Positions 43,640 to 51,844 of a stretch of DNA of 64,000 bases are shown here, piece after piece. The position numbers and the translations under genes are program-made. Numbering within the stretch: position 1 is the stretch's first letter; the number at the start of each line of letters is the position of its first letter. The notes under the pieces were generated by a model, which was not told the origin of the DNA, searched no databases, and saw nothing but the letters and a program-made list of their open reading frames with translations. Origin of the DNA: Halostella litorea (lineage in GTDB: Archaea > Halobacteriota > Halobacteria > Halobacteriales > Natronoarchaeaceae); the NCBI RefSeq assembly GCF_004785955.1, contig NZ_ML214300.1, positions 361,223 through 425,222 of the forward strand, given 5' to 3'.

Positions 43640-44485
43640 ATGATAGGCTTCATGGGCGGTTCCGGCATCTACGACGCGCTCCCGCTGGAGAACGTGCGCG
43701 AGGAGGACGTGACGACGCCATTCGGCGACCCGAGCGCCCCGGTCACGGTCGGCGAACTCGCCGGCGAGGAGGTCGCGTTCCTGCCCCGGCACGGCCGGAA
43801 CCACCAGTTCTCGCCGACGGAGGTGCCGTACCGCGCCAACATCCACGCGCTGAAGCAGGTCGGCGTCGAGCGCGTGCTGTCGAGCAACGCGGTCGGCAGC
43901 CTGCGCGAGGACCTGCCGCCACAGACCTTGGTCGTCCCGGACCAGACGTTCGACCGCACGAAGCACCGCGAACCGACGTTCTTCGGCGACGGCCTGGTGT
44001 CACACATGGAGTTCGCGGAGCCGTACTGCCCGCACATGGCCGACCACCTCGTCGAGTCGGGCGAGGCGGCCGACGCCGACGTCGAGCAGGGCGGGACGTA
44101 CGTCTGCATCGAGGGCCCGCAGTACTCCACGAAGGCCGAGAGCGAGTTCTACAAGGCCCAGGGGTGGGACGTCATCGGGATGACGACGATCCCCGAGGCG
44201 AAACTCGCCCGCGAGGCCGAACTGTGCTACGCGACGATCACGGGCGTCACCGACTGGGGCGTCTGGAAGGGCGAGACCGACGACCGCCTCGCGGAGGTGC
44301 TGGAGAACGCCGCGGCCAACGAGGAGGCGATCAAGGCCATCGTGGAGCACGCCGTCCGAACGCTCCCCGACGAGCGCGACTGCGACTGCGGGTCGGCGCT
44401 CGAGGGCACGCTCAACACGCCCGCCGAGGCGGTCCCCGACGAGACGCGCGAGCGGCTCGACCTGCTCGTCGACGGCTACCTGTAG
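43640..44485 (+). CDS. mtaP: S-methyl-5'-thioadenosine phosphorylase
   Basis: 281 residues. Phosphate- and nucleoside-binding blocks MIGFMGGSGIY, FLPRHGRNHQFSPTEVPYRAN, SSNAVGSLREDLPP, CIEGPQYSTKAES and GMTTIPEAKLAREAEL. A C-terminal CXC (C248-D-C250) matches a disulfide-type motif described in hyperthermophilic archaeal MTAPs. It splits methylthioadenosine from polyamine-type reactions into adenine and methylthioribose-1-phosphate. A clear TATA (CTTTTAAG, 43608-43615) sits 25 nt upstream, indicating a leaderless mRNA. Confidence 0.95.
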   Translation: MIGFMGGSGIYDALPLENVREEDVTTPFGDPSAPVTVGELAGEEVAFLPRHGRNHQFSPTEVPYRANIHALKQVGVERVLSSNAVGSLREDLPPQTLVVPDQTFDRTKHREPTFFGDGLVSHMEFAEPYCPHMADHLVESGEAADADVEQGGTYVCIEGPQYSTKAESEFYKAQGWDVIGMTTIPEAKLAREAELCYATITGVTDWGVWKGETDDRLAEVLENAAANEEAIKAIVEHAVRTLPDERDCDCGSALEGTLNTPAEAVPDETRERLDLLVDGYL

Positions 44486-44563
44486 ACGCCTCGCGAAACG
44501 GACGCTTACGCGATGAGAAGGTTCATAGTGACCGTCGCCAACCCTCGGAAAGAGACGCTTACT

Positions 44564-44812
44564 ATGTCCGGCTCCGAACTGTTAGCGTTCGTCCGCGCCG
44601 ACCCCGGCCGCGCGTTCACGTACTCCGTCCTCCCGGTGCTCGTCGCCGTCGCACAGCTCGCGAACAGCCTCGTCCACGGCGTCCCCGCGCTGTACCCGGG
44701 GCTGTTCGCCCTCGCGCTCGTCGCGTTCGCCGCCGTCGCCACGCAGTATCACCTGGCGGCGCACCGCGTCGACGAGGCGTGGTCGCCGACGAGCGACCAG
44801 CCCGCGGACTGA
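44564..44812 (+). CDS. Small two-helix membrane protein
   Basis: 82 residues starting MSGSELLAFVRADPG, with two predicted helices (about 20-40 and 46-65). An in-frame ATG at 44513 would add 17 residues of poor composition; the internal start is preferred, with modest confidence. It lies between mtaP and the SPW protein. No recognised family. Confidence 0.6.
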   Translation: MSGSELLAFVRADPGRAFTYSVLPVLVAVAQLANSLVHGVPALYPGLFALALVAFAAVATQYHLAAHRVDEAWSPTSDQPAD

Positions 44813-44848
44813 GCCACCGGGGCGCGGATCGGCGGGCGAGTCGGGTCG

Positions 44849-45334
44849 TCAGGTCGTCCGCGCGGTCGTCCGGCGGTCGCTCGCCTGCCGCCCCTTGTAG
44901 GCGTTGTACGCACCGATCGCCGCCACGACCAGCCCGCTGATCGCCGTGCTCGACAGCAACTCGAAAGTCGTGTCGAAGGCGACGAACGGCGCGACGACGA
45001 GCCAGAGGCCAAGCAGGGCGACGAGGCCGGCCGCGGCCTCGCTCACGTTCAGCCCCTTCGACATCCGGTAGTAGTTGTAGCCCGCGACGAGGAATATCGC
45101 CGCGCCCACGATCACGTTGTTCCAGCCGAGCGCGTCGAGCGTGTCCCCGGATACGTCCCCGTAGATGAACGGGGCGATAACGACCCAGAGCCCGATGAGC
45201 GACGCGAGTCCGGCCAGCAGTTTCGACCCGCTCAGGTCGGTCGTTCGGGCGTCGCCGGGGCGGTCCTCGGCCGTTCGCGTGTCTGTCGTTCCGGCGGTCT
45301 CGCCGGTCGTGTCTCTGTTCGGTGAGTCTGCCAT
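44849..45334 (-). CDS. SPW-repeat membrane protein
   Basis: 161 residues. A disordered N-terminus is followed by two copies of a hydrophobic repeat LIGLWVVIAPFIYG (about 47-60) and LLGLWLVVAPFV (about 107-118), the hallmark of the SPW family, each followed by a further helix. Four membrane helices in total. Function unknown; such proteins are common in haloarchaea and often occur singly. Confidence 0.88.
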   Translation of the reverse strand: MADSPNRDTTGETAGTTDTRTAEDRPGDARTTDLSGSKLLAGLASLIGLWVVIAPFIYGDVSGDTLDALGWNNVIVGAAIFLVAGYNYYRMSKGLNVSEAAAGLVALLGLWLVVAPFVAFDTTFELLSSTAISGLVVAAIGAYNAYKGRQASDRRTTARTT

Positions 45335-45426
45335 AGTGTTTCCCCGCTCGCAACGACGCCGCTGACCGGGTAAAAGGAGTCGACCGTTTCTCGCGTTCGC
45401 GCGGGTTGTCGCCGGCTAACGGTGAC

Positions 45427-45546
45427 TTACCGATCCCCCCGGGTGTCCGGGTCCCCGCGGACGTACTGGAGCGCGGAGACGTACTCCTCCGGGTCGACCG
45501 CCCCGTCGGCCTCCGCGAGACGTTCACGAACTTTCGTTGGCGTCAT
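45427..45546 (-). CDS. 39-residue protein with leaderless promoter
   Basis: MTPTKVRERLAEADGAVDPE... , 39 residues, helical and charged, with no membrane segment. Its ATG lies 23-30 nt downstream of a good TATA (minus-strand CATATAGC, 45569-45576), the standard leaderless arrangement, and the open frame upstream is otherwise arginine-rich noise. That promoter has no other obvious target. Small, but better supported than other short frames here. Function unknown. Confidence 0.5.
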   Translation of the reverse strand: MTPTKVRERLAEADGAVDPEEYVSALQYVRGDPDTRGDR

Positions 45547-45623
45547 GGCGTGTCGTACGCCACCGACCGCTATATGTGTTGTGGTACCAAGTAACAATAT
45601 CGACGCGGAACTGCTTCCGGCGC

Positions 45624-46436
45624 TCAGAGCTCGATCCGCTCGACCAGTTGGTCGCCCTCGTCCTTGGTGTTTACCGCGACGATCCGGACGTCGTCCTCCA
45701 GTCCGGACCCCCGGAGCTTCGCCTTCAGGAGGTTGTCGACCTGGTAGACGCCCGCCGCGTTGGTCATCTCGATCTCGACGAGCACCGGACGCTCGTCGCC
45801 GCGCTGGAGCGAGACGCTGCGGATCGCCCGGCTGGAGAGGGTGTTGATGCCGCGGCCGCCCATCTCGTAGGGCATCCGCGACCGGCCCCGCTCCATGTCC
45901 AGCGCGTCGGCGACGCGGATGACGCCCGCCTCGGTGGTGAGCGGGTCCTCCGAGGTGTGGTGACAGAGGATGGCATGGAGCACCTCGCCTTTCATCCGGA
46001 CGGCGTCCGCGGCGTCGTAGAACTCCGGGAGGATGCGGTCGAGGATGTCCGCCGCGAGCGGGATGGAGTAGTACGCGTGGCGGTCGCGGTGGACGACGTG
46101 GCCGATGTCGTGCAGCGTGGCGGCGAGCGCGACGATGACCGACTCGTCGCGCTCCTCCAGCCCCTGGTCGGCCGCGCCGTTGAACGCGACGCCCGCCTCC
46201 TTCAGCAGGTCGTAGAGGCAGAGCGCGCGGTTGCGGACGATGCTGATGTGTTTCGCCCCGTGGTCGTTGTACCCCTTCCGCTTGACGGGGTTGACGTTCT
46301 GTGCGTCGAGGTACACCTGCACCTCGGGGTCGTCGTCGAGGAACGACAGAACCGCGTTGAGCCTGTCGTCGGGGAAGGCGTGGTCGGCCTCGGGGGCGTA
46401 CGTGCGACCGTTTCCGTCGCTCGCTGAGTCGGCCAT
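45624..46436 (-). CDS. HD-domain phosphohydrolase
   Basis: 270 residues from the ATG of MADSASDGNGRTYAPEAD. Metal motifs H...HD...H: NDHGAKHISIVRNRAL (first His), TLHDIGHVVHRD (the HD pair with a following His), LCHHTSE and VADALDME (last Asp). This is the full set of HD-superfamily metal ligands, so it is probably an active nucleotide or second-messenger phosphohydrolase. The C-terminal domain (about 190-270, beta-rich) is not known to me. Substrate unresolved. Confidence 0.9.
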   Translation of the reverse strand: MADSASDGNGRTYAPEADHAFPDDRLNAVLSFLDDDPEVQVYLDAQNVNPVKRKGYNDHGAKHISIVRNRALCLYDLLKEAGVAFNGAADQGLEERDESVIVALAATLHDIGHVVHRDRHAYYSIPLAADILDRILPEFYDAADAVRMKGEVLHAILCHHTSEDPLTTEAGVIRVADALDMERGRSRMPYEMGGRGINTLSSRAIRSVSLQRGDERPVLVEIEMTNAAGVYQVDNLLKAKLRGSGLEDDVRIVAVNTKDEGDQLVERIEL

Positions 46437-46505
46437 ACGGTCGCCGTTCGTCGAGCGGCGGCAAAAGGGCACCGGCAACGCGGGCCGGCCCGCGGCGTCC
46501 CGCGC

Positions 46506-46982
46506 TCAGGCCGCGTCCTCGGCCGCGGCCGCGACCTCGGCGTAATCCGGCTCGACGCCGGGGTCGTCGCTGACCCACTTGTAGGCGACCGCGCCGTCGG
46601 TGTTGACCACGAACACGGCGCGCTTGGCGACGCCGCGGACGCCGAGGTCGGCGAAGTCCATGCGCACGTCGTAGGCGTCGATGATCTCCTTGTCGATGTC
46701 GCTGACGAGCCCGAAGTTCAGGCCGTTCTGCTCGCGGAACTCGTTGAGCGCGAACGGGGAGTCGACGCTGACGCCGTACACGTCCGCGCCGACCGTCTCG
46801 AACTCGGAAAGCTGGTCGCGGAACGTGCACATCTCGTCGGTGCAGACGCTGGTGAACGCGCCGGGGAAGAAAGCGAGCACGACGGGGCCGTCGTCGAGCG
46901 CCGCCGAGAGGGTGAACTCGTCGACGTCGCCGTTCGCGAGCGGTGCGGTGAAGTCGGGTGCGTCGTCGCCGGTTTCGACCAT
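46506..46982 (-). CDS. Peroxiredoxin (AhpC/TSA family)
   Basis: 158 residues from MVETGDDAPDFTAPLANG. The peroxidatic cysteine is in FFPGAFTSVCTDEMCTF with the supporting Pro, Thr and Arg (KRAVFVV) of the redoxin fold. The second Cys five residues on (CTDEMC) could form an intramolecular disulfide. A GTG eight codons upstream is an alternative start. It reduces hydroperoxides; the reductant is unknown but thioredoxin-like proteins are at 6-7 kb. Divergent from tatA. Confidence 0.93.
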   Translation of the reverse strand: MVETGDDAPDFTAPLANGDVDEFTLSAALDDGPVVLAFFPGAFTSVCTDEMCTFRDQLSEFETVGADVYGVSVDSPFALNEFREQNGLNFGLVSDIDKEIIDAYDVRMDFADLGVRGVAKRAVFVVNTDGAVAYKWVSDDPGVEPDYAEVAAAAEDAA

Positions 46983-47090
46983 AGCGTCCGACCGTTCCGA
47001 CACCACGTGGAAGTGAATTTCGCTTTTCCGACCGACACGTCTCCTATTTCGGACCTATCAGTCCGCTCGACGGGCTTCCCGAGCAAAAAG

Positions 47091-47097
47091 ACTATAA
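47091..47097 (+). promoter_or_regulatory. tatA TATA box
   Basis: GACTATAATTG at 47090-47100 lies about 27-33 nt before the tatA ATG (47125). It fits a short-leader or leaderless start for this gene. Confidence 0.55.
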
Positions 47098-47124
47098 TTG
47101 CCAGCGGGTAAGCACCGGGTAGAG

Positions 47125-47445
47125 ATGGCACTTGTAACCGCACCGGCGTTCGTCGGGGGGCTGCCCGGCGGGCCCGAACTCGTCGTTATCCTCCTGATCG
47201 CCGTGCTGCTGTTCGGGGCGAACAAGATCCCGAAGCTGGCGCGGTCGACCGGCGAGGCGATGGGCGAGTTCCAGAAGGGCCGCGAGGAGGTCGAACAGGA
47301 ACTCGAGGAGATGCGAGATGGAAGTACGTCCGGGGACTCGACGTCCGACACCGCCGACGACGTCGGCACCGACGACAGCGACTTCGTCGACACCGAACCC
47401 GTGACGAGCGAGGACACCGACACCGATACCGAGACCACGCAGTAA
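47125..47445 (+). CDS. tatA: Twin-arginine translocase subunit TatA
   Basis: 106 residues. One N-terminal membrane helix (GPELVVILLIAVLLFGANKIP) followed by the amphipathic helix KLARSTGEAMGEFQKGREE, the classic TatA/E pattern with the FG hinge and the conserved F in GEFQKG. The rest is a disordered acidic tail, longer than in bacterial TatA as in other haloarchaea. It forms the pore-like assembly for folded proteins, a major export route in haloarchaea, and supports the Tat-type lipoprotein at 2.6 kb. No tatC is adjacent. Confidence 0.93.
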   Translation: MALVTAPAFVGGLPGGPELVVILLIAVLLFGANKIPKLARSTGEAMGEFQKGREEVEQELEEMRDGSTSGDSTSDTADDVGTDDSDFVDTEPVTSEDTDTDTETTQ

Positions 47446-47450
47446 CGCGA

Positions 47451-47462
47451 CTGGTTTTTCTT
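47451..47462 (+). terminator. T-tract after tatA
   Basis: CTGGTTTTTCTT starts 6 nt after the tatA stop. Archaeal RNA polymerase terminates at T-rich tracts, so this probably ends the tatA transcript before the tRNA that begins at 47468; it might also serve as a poor promoter element for the tRNA. Confidence 0.4.
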
Positions 47463-47467
47463 CCGGC

Positions 47468-47541
47468 GGACGTGTGGCCTAGTGGATCAGGGCGGGAGGT
47501 TCCTAACCTCCAGAGCGTGGGTTCGAATCCCGCCACGTCCG
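47468..47541 (+). tRNA. tRNA-Arg(CCU)
   Basis: 74 nt, no encoded CCA. Acceptor GGACGTG (47468-47474) pairs fully with CACGTCC (47534-47540); discriminator G. Anticodon stem GGAGG (47495-47499) with CCTCC-type partner (47507-47511); loop TTCCTAA gives anticodon CCU at 47502-47504, reading AGG. T-arm with TTCGAAT loop (47522-47528). The D-stem is GCCT/GGGC with one wobble. This is a rare-codon tRNA in a high-GC genome. A degenerate copy of its end lies just downstream. Confidence 0.95.
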
Positions 47542-47576
47542 TTCGTCGCTGCGCTCCTCAGGCCGTGGCGTAGCTC

Positions 47577-47595
47577 GCGAACGCAAAGCGTTCGC
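47577..47595. repeat. Perfect inverted repeat, hairpin
   Basis: GCGAACGC-AAA-GCGTTCGC, 8 bp arms with a 3-nt loop. It lies in the intergenic stretch between the tRNA-Arg gene and the pilus operon and is not part of a gene I can see. It could be a processing or termination structure or part of a mobile-element end. Confidence 0.6.
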
Positions 47596-47605
47596 TCACT
47601 CCCAC

Positions 47606-47635
47606 CACGTCCGTTGCGCGTTGCGAACGGACGTG
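47606..47635. repeat. Inverted repeat built from the tRNA-Arg 3' end
   Basis: CACGTCCGTT (47606-47615) also occurs at the 3' end of tRNA-Arg with its flank (47534-47543), and its exact reverse complement AACGGACGTG is at 47626-47635, with a 10-nt spacer. Thus one direct and one inverted copy of the tRNA terminus lie about 70-100 bp after the tRNA, the type of trace left by repeated site-specific integration and excision. Confidence 0.55.
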
Positions 47636-47675
47636 AGCGACCGCGAGGCGTGGGATGCGAATCCCGGCCACGCCC
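47629..47675 (+). pseudogene. Degenerate tRNA-Arg fragment
   Basis: The piece begins with GGACGTG (identical to the tRNA-Arg acceptor strand) and ends with a T-arm-like GCGTGGG, GCGAATCCC and CACGCCC (47649-47675), which resembles the end of tRNA-Arg with two or three small changes and insertions. The D-arm and anticodon arm are missing, so it cannot be a functional tRNA. The 5' match also belongs to the inverted repeat, so chance similarity at that end is possible. Confidence 0.45.
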
Positions 47676-47846
47676 ACTCACCGGCGAACGTCAGTGAGCC
47701 GTGTAAGCGGCGCGGGATTCAGCCGGCCGGGCACGCGCCGGTTCAGCCCGAGCAGACGGCCGTCATTGTGGACCGGAGACATCTTCAATCGTCCCCTATC
47801 CGACCCGGTCCGTCCGGGTGAACTCCCGTCCGGCGTTCCGTCTAAA

Positions 47847-47880
47847 TTATCGGATATGATAACTGGTAAAAGGTTTTTTG
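47847..47880 (+). promoter_or_regulatory. Pilus operon promoter with palindromic operator
   Basis: An inverted repeat TTATC-N6-GATAA (47847-47862) lies upstream of a TATA-like T-run GGTTTTTTGA (47872-47880), which is itself about 26-34 nt before the ATG at 47906. A palindrome of this size upstream of the TATA box would suit an activator or repressor dimer. The position is the evidence; the protein that binds is unknown. Confidence 0.5.
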
Positions 47881-47905
47881 ACTAGTCGCCCAGAGTGAGT
47901 ATCCA

Positions 47906-50900
47906 ATGGCTATCGACGACGCCGACAAGTCGGATCCGAGTCAACTCGAGGGGGAGGTGGACGAGTCGGCATCCGATCCGGGGGGGTCCGAGGAGGGGGA
48001 CGGGTCGACGGCCCGCCAGGACGAGGAGGAGCGGCCCGACGAGACGGGCGGCGGCGAGGCCGACGCCGGCCCCCGCGTCGCGGTCGGGGAGTACACGTGG
48101 GCCGACTTCATGGAGGAGTACGGGTACGGCCACGAGGTGAGCAGCGTCTACCCGACGAACGCGACGACCGACTCCGGCGGCTCGCTCGGCCTCGACAGCA
48201 AGGAGGACGAGCAGGTCGGCCCGCCGACCGGCGACGACTGGGACGGCGTCGAGTTCGAGCCCGAGGAATACCTCGGGTTTCACCCCGACGACCTGGCCGA
48301 GCGGATCACCGAGGAGGCCGCCCCGCCGGCCAAGCGGCTCTGGACCGACTTCAAGGAGGACATCCGGTCCACGCCGGTCGTCAAGGACGAGTACTGGTGG
48401 GAACACTACAAGTGGGACTTCTACTACGAGGAAGACGGCGACCTCCCGCGGGACGCCGACGGCGAGGTCGTCGAGTTCGACCGCGAGGAGGCGCTTGGCC
48501 ACGACCCCGAGGAGATAGAGGGGCTGTTGAGCCAGGGCCAGGACTTCGCCGACGAGCTGCACGACCTCGTCGAGGAGCGGACGGTCAACGTCCGGCTCGA
48601 ACCCGAGGCCGAGGACGACTTCTTCAGCACGCAGGAGGGCCACACGACGGTCGCGAACCGCTACGACCTGGAGAAGGAGGTGCCACAGAAAAAGAAGTCC
48701 CACTTCCGCGAGGAGGACCGGTACTGGGTCAACAAGCCCTACTCCTTCGTCATCCTGTTTCACTCCGAGAAGGAAAACGAGAAGAAGTACTACGCGGTCG
48801 AGCCGTACCTGACCGAGATCGAGGAGGACCTCCAGGAGTTTCTCACCGGCAAGCTCCGGACCGCGATCAAGTACGCCGACGAGGAGGTCACCGTCGAGGG
48901 CGGCGAGGAGGGTCGGAAGGCGGTCATCGAGAAGGAGACCCGCCGGCTGCTCGAACGCTACGACCTGTTCGACGAGCCGGCAAGCGGCGACGGCGGCTCG
49001 TTCGTCGACCAGATCAAGGAACTCGTCGGCATGGGCGAAGCGGCCGCCAGCAACGAGACCGAGGGCGGCCTCGACGGCATCGCCGTCCGCCCCGAGCCGG
49101 CGATCCTGGCGGACGACCCGGACAGGCTGAACGAGTATCAGGTCGAGAAGCTGCTGTACCTGCTCAAACGGGACTTCATCGGGTACGAGCGGATCGACCC
49201 GATCAAACACGACATCAACGTCGAGGACATCTCCTGTAACGGCTACCACTCGCCGGTGTTCGTCTACCACACCGACTACGAGCAGATCATCTCCAACATC
49301 TACCACGGCGAAGAGGAACTCGACGACTTCGTCGTCAAGCTCGCCCAGCGGTCCGGGAAGGGTATCAGCAAGCGGCGGCCGCAGGTCGACGCGACGCTGC
49401 CGGACGGGTCGCGGTCGCAGCTCACCCTCGGGCGCGAGGTGTCCGACCACGGGACGAACTACACAATCCGCCAGTTCAAGGACGTGCCGTTCACGCCGGT
49501 CGACCTCATCAACTGGAACACGTTCTCGCTGGACGAGATGGCGTTCCTCTGGCTCTGCATCGAGAACCACAAGAGCCTGATCTTCGCGGGCGGTACTGCG
49601 TCCGGGAAGACGACGAGCCTGAACGCCATCTCGCTTTTCATCCCGTCGAACACGAAGATCGTCTCCATCGAGGACACCCGCGAGGTGGAACTGCCACAGC
49701 GCAACTGGATCGCCTCCGTCACCCGCCCGTCCTTCTCCGACGACAGCCAGGGTGACGTCGACGAGTTCGACCTGCTGGAGGCCGCGCTCCGCCAGCGCCC
49801 GGACTACATCGTCATGGGCGAGATCCGCGGGGAGGAGGGCCGGACGCTGTTCCAGGTCATGTCAACCGGCCACACCACCTACACCACGTTCCACGCCGAC
49901 TCCGTGGGCGAGGTGCTCAAGCGGTTCACGACCGACCCGATCAACGTCTCGAAGACGATGTTCACGGCGCTGGACCTGGTCTCCATCCAGACCCAGACGC
50001 GGGTGCAGGGCAACAAGGTCCGCCGGAACAAGTCCCTGACCGAGATCAACCACTACGACGCGGAGAACGACGAGATCAACGTCCAGGACGTCTACCAGTG
50101 GCAGGCCGAGACCGACGAGTTCCTGAAGATGGGGGACTCGAACACGCTGGACGAGATCCAGTTCGACCGCGGGTGGAGCCGCGACAAACTGGACGACGAA
50201 CTGTTCAAGCGCCGGGTGATCCTCGCCTATCTCATCAAGAACGGCCTCAACGAGTACACGAAGGTCGCCGCGACGGTCCAGGCGTTCATCAACGACCCGG
50301 AGACGATCCTCACGCTGATCGCAAACGAGCAACTGGAGGAGAGCCTGGAGGACCTCCGCGAGATGGAGTCCGTGCTGATCGACGTCGACCCGGAGAAGGA
50401 GGCGCTGGTCCCGCGTCCCGACGCCGGCGACGAGATATACAACGAGGCGACCGACATCCTCGAACGCGCCGAGGGGCGCATCTTCGAGGAGTTCCGCGGG
50501 AAGGTGCCGAGCGGCCTCGGCAGCGCGCTGTCGGGCGTCAGCGGCGAGGAGGAGCCGACGATCACGGCCGACAGCGCCGACGCGGACGAGTTCGAGTTCG
50601 GCGGCGACCTCGGCGACGCCGACGCCGACTTCGGGCTTGGCGACGAGGACGACTTCACCTTCGGCACGGATGCCGACGACGACGAGGCGGTCGGGGACGA
50701 GGGGCCGGAGTGGCTCAGCGACGACGGTTTCGCGGACGAGTCGGACGGCGAGACGGCCGACGCCGCCGCGGAGCCGGACGACGCCGAACCGGCGGACGGC
50801 GACCGGCCGGCTATCGAAGCGGGGGACCCCGACGACGGGGACGGGTCGAGCGACGACGAACTCCCCGCCCTCGCGGCGGCCGACGAGGAAACCGGCCCCG

Positions 50901-51844
50901 AGGCGGACGCATCGAGCGCCGAGGCGGACGCGGCGACGCCGCCCGCCGACGCGGACGCGGGCACCGAAGCACCGGTGGCCGACACGGAGGCCGAACCGGC
51001 GGACAGCGAACCGGCGGACGACGGGACGGACGCCACGTTCAGCGACCCCACGGACGACGGGACGGGAGTCGACGCGTCGCCCGCCCCGGCGGACGGCGCG
51101 CCCGGCGACGGCGATTCGGACGAGGGCGTCGTGTTCAGCGACCCCTCGGACGGCGGGTCGTCGCCCGCTGAGCCGGCGTCCGACGACGCCGGGCCGAGCG
51201 ACCGCACGGACGCCGCCGAGAAGGCCCCCGACGGAACCGAAACCGGTACCGGCGGCGGAAGCGCCGACGGGCCGGGTGACGGGGTAGCGACCGAACAGCC
51301 GGACGACGGGCCAGTGACCGACCAACCGGCCGACGAGACGGCGACCGACCAACCAGATGACGGGTCGGCGACCAGCCAGTCGGACGACGGGGCGACCACG
51401 GACGACCCCGATACGCCCGGCGACGAGGGCGGCGACGCGTCGCCGTTCGGAGCCGACGGCGAGTCGATATTCGACGACGAGGACGGCTCCGGGGACGCCG
51501 ACCACAGCGACGACGGCGGCGACGGCGGGTCGATGTTCGGCGGTGGCAGCGGGGACTCGATCTTCGGCGACGACGATGGTTCCGAGGACGACGGCGATTC
51601 GATCTTCGGTGGCGACGGGGACGAAGGTGGGGACTCGATCTTCGGGGACGACGACGGCGGTGGCGGCGGTGACGAGGGACCGGTCTTCGACGAGAGCGAC
51701 GACGGGGGCGACGGCTCGCTGTTCGAGGACGACGGGGAGTCGATCTTCGGCGAGAGCGACGGGGAGTCGATATTCAGTCCGGACGACGCCGACGAGGACG
51801 ACGACTCGATCTTCGGCGGCGAAACGGGCGGTGACGAGGAATGA
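47906..51844 (+). CDS. pilB: Type IV pilus/T2SS-type secretion ATPase with long acidic repeat tail (PilB-like)
   Basis: 1312 residues. Residues 1-400 are an acidic N-terminal region, about 440-820 the GspE/VirB11-like ATPase: Walker A FAGGTASGKTTS (about 562-570), the Asp box TKIVSIEDTREVELP, Walker B YIVMGEIRGEEG and the His box TGHTTYTTFHADS. Residues about 870-1312 form a disordered Asp/Glu/Gly-rich tail absent from ordinary ATPases of this family; it ends in at least nine xS(I/M/L)F units (51460-51820), mostly DSIFG or ESIF. It powers pilin assembly or retraction. The last 4 bases overlap the next gene (ATGA). Family is certain; the tail role is unknown. Confidence 0.93.
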   Translation: MAIDDADKSDPSQLEGEVDESASDPGGSEEGDGSTARQDEEERPDETGGGEADAGPRVAVGEYTWADFMEEYGYGHEVSSVYPTNATTDSGGSLGLDSKEDEQVGPPTGDDWDGVEFEPEEYLGFHPDDLAERITEEAAPPAKRLWTDFKEDIRSTPVVKDEYWWEHYKWDFYYEEDGDLPRDADGEVVEFDREEALGHDPEEIEGLLSQGQDFADELHDLVEERTVNVRLEPEAEDDFFSTQEGHTTVANRYDLEKEVPQKKKSHFREEDRYWVNKPYSFVILFHSEKENEKKYYAVEPYLTEIEEDLQEFLTGKLRTAIKYADEEVTVEGGEEGRKAVIEKETRRLLERYDLFDEPASGDGGSFVDQIKELVGMGEAAASNETEGGLDGIAVRPEPAILADDPDRLNEYQVEKLLYLLKRDFIGYERIDPIKHDINVEDISCNGYHSPVFVYHTDYEQIISNIYHGEEELDDFVVKLAQRSGKGISKRRPQVDATLPDGSRSQLTLGREVSDHGTNYTIRQFKDVPFTPVDLINWNTFSLDEMAFLWLCIENHKSLIFAGGTASGKTTSLNAISLFIPSNTKIVSIEDTREVELPQRNWIASVTRPSFSDDSQGDVDEFDLLEAALRQRPDYIVMGEIRGEEGRTLFQVMSTGHTTYTTFHADSVGEVLKRFTTDPINVSKTMFTALDLVSIQTQTRVQGNKVRRNKSLTEINHYDAENDEINVQDVYQWQAETDEFLKMGDSNTLDEIQFDRGWSRDKLDDELFKRRVILAYLIKNGLNEYTKVAATVQAFINDPETILTLIANEQLEESLEDLREMESVLIDVDPEKEALVPRPDAGDEIYNEATDILERAEGRIFEEFRGKVPSGLGSALSGVSGEEEPTITADSADADEFEFGGDLGDADADFGLGDEDDFTFGTDADDDEAVGDEGPEWLSDDGFADESDGETADAAAEPDDAEPADGDRPAIEAGDPDDGDGSSDDELPALAAADEETGPEADASSAEADAATPPADADAGTEAPVADTEAEPADSEPADDGTDATFSDPTDDGTGVDASPAPADGAPGDGDSDEGVVFSDPSDGGSSPAEPASDDAGPSDRTDAAEKAPDGTETGTGGGSADGPGDGVATEQPDDGPVTDQPADETATDQPDDGSATSQSDDGATTDDPDTPGDEGGDASPFGADGESIFDDEDGSGDADHSDDGGDGGSMFGGGSGDSIFGDDDGSEDDGDSIFGGDGDEGGDSIFGDDDGGGGGDEGPVFDESDDGGDGSLFEDDGESIFGESDGESIFSPDDADEDDDSIFGGETGGDEE

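Larger units (their letters stand above)
47542..47905. other. Long gene-free stretch between tRNA-Arg and pilus operon
   Basis: Apart from the repeats and tRNA fragment described separately, I see no credible gene in this 364 bp. The second half (47700 onward) has several stops in all frames and falling G+C (from about 47840 it is A/T-rich), typical of a promoter region. It ends with the palindrome and T-rich box of the pilus operon. Confidence 0.55.
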
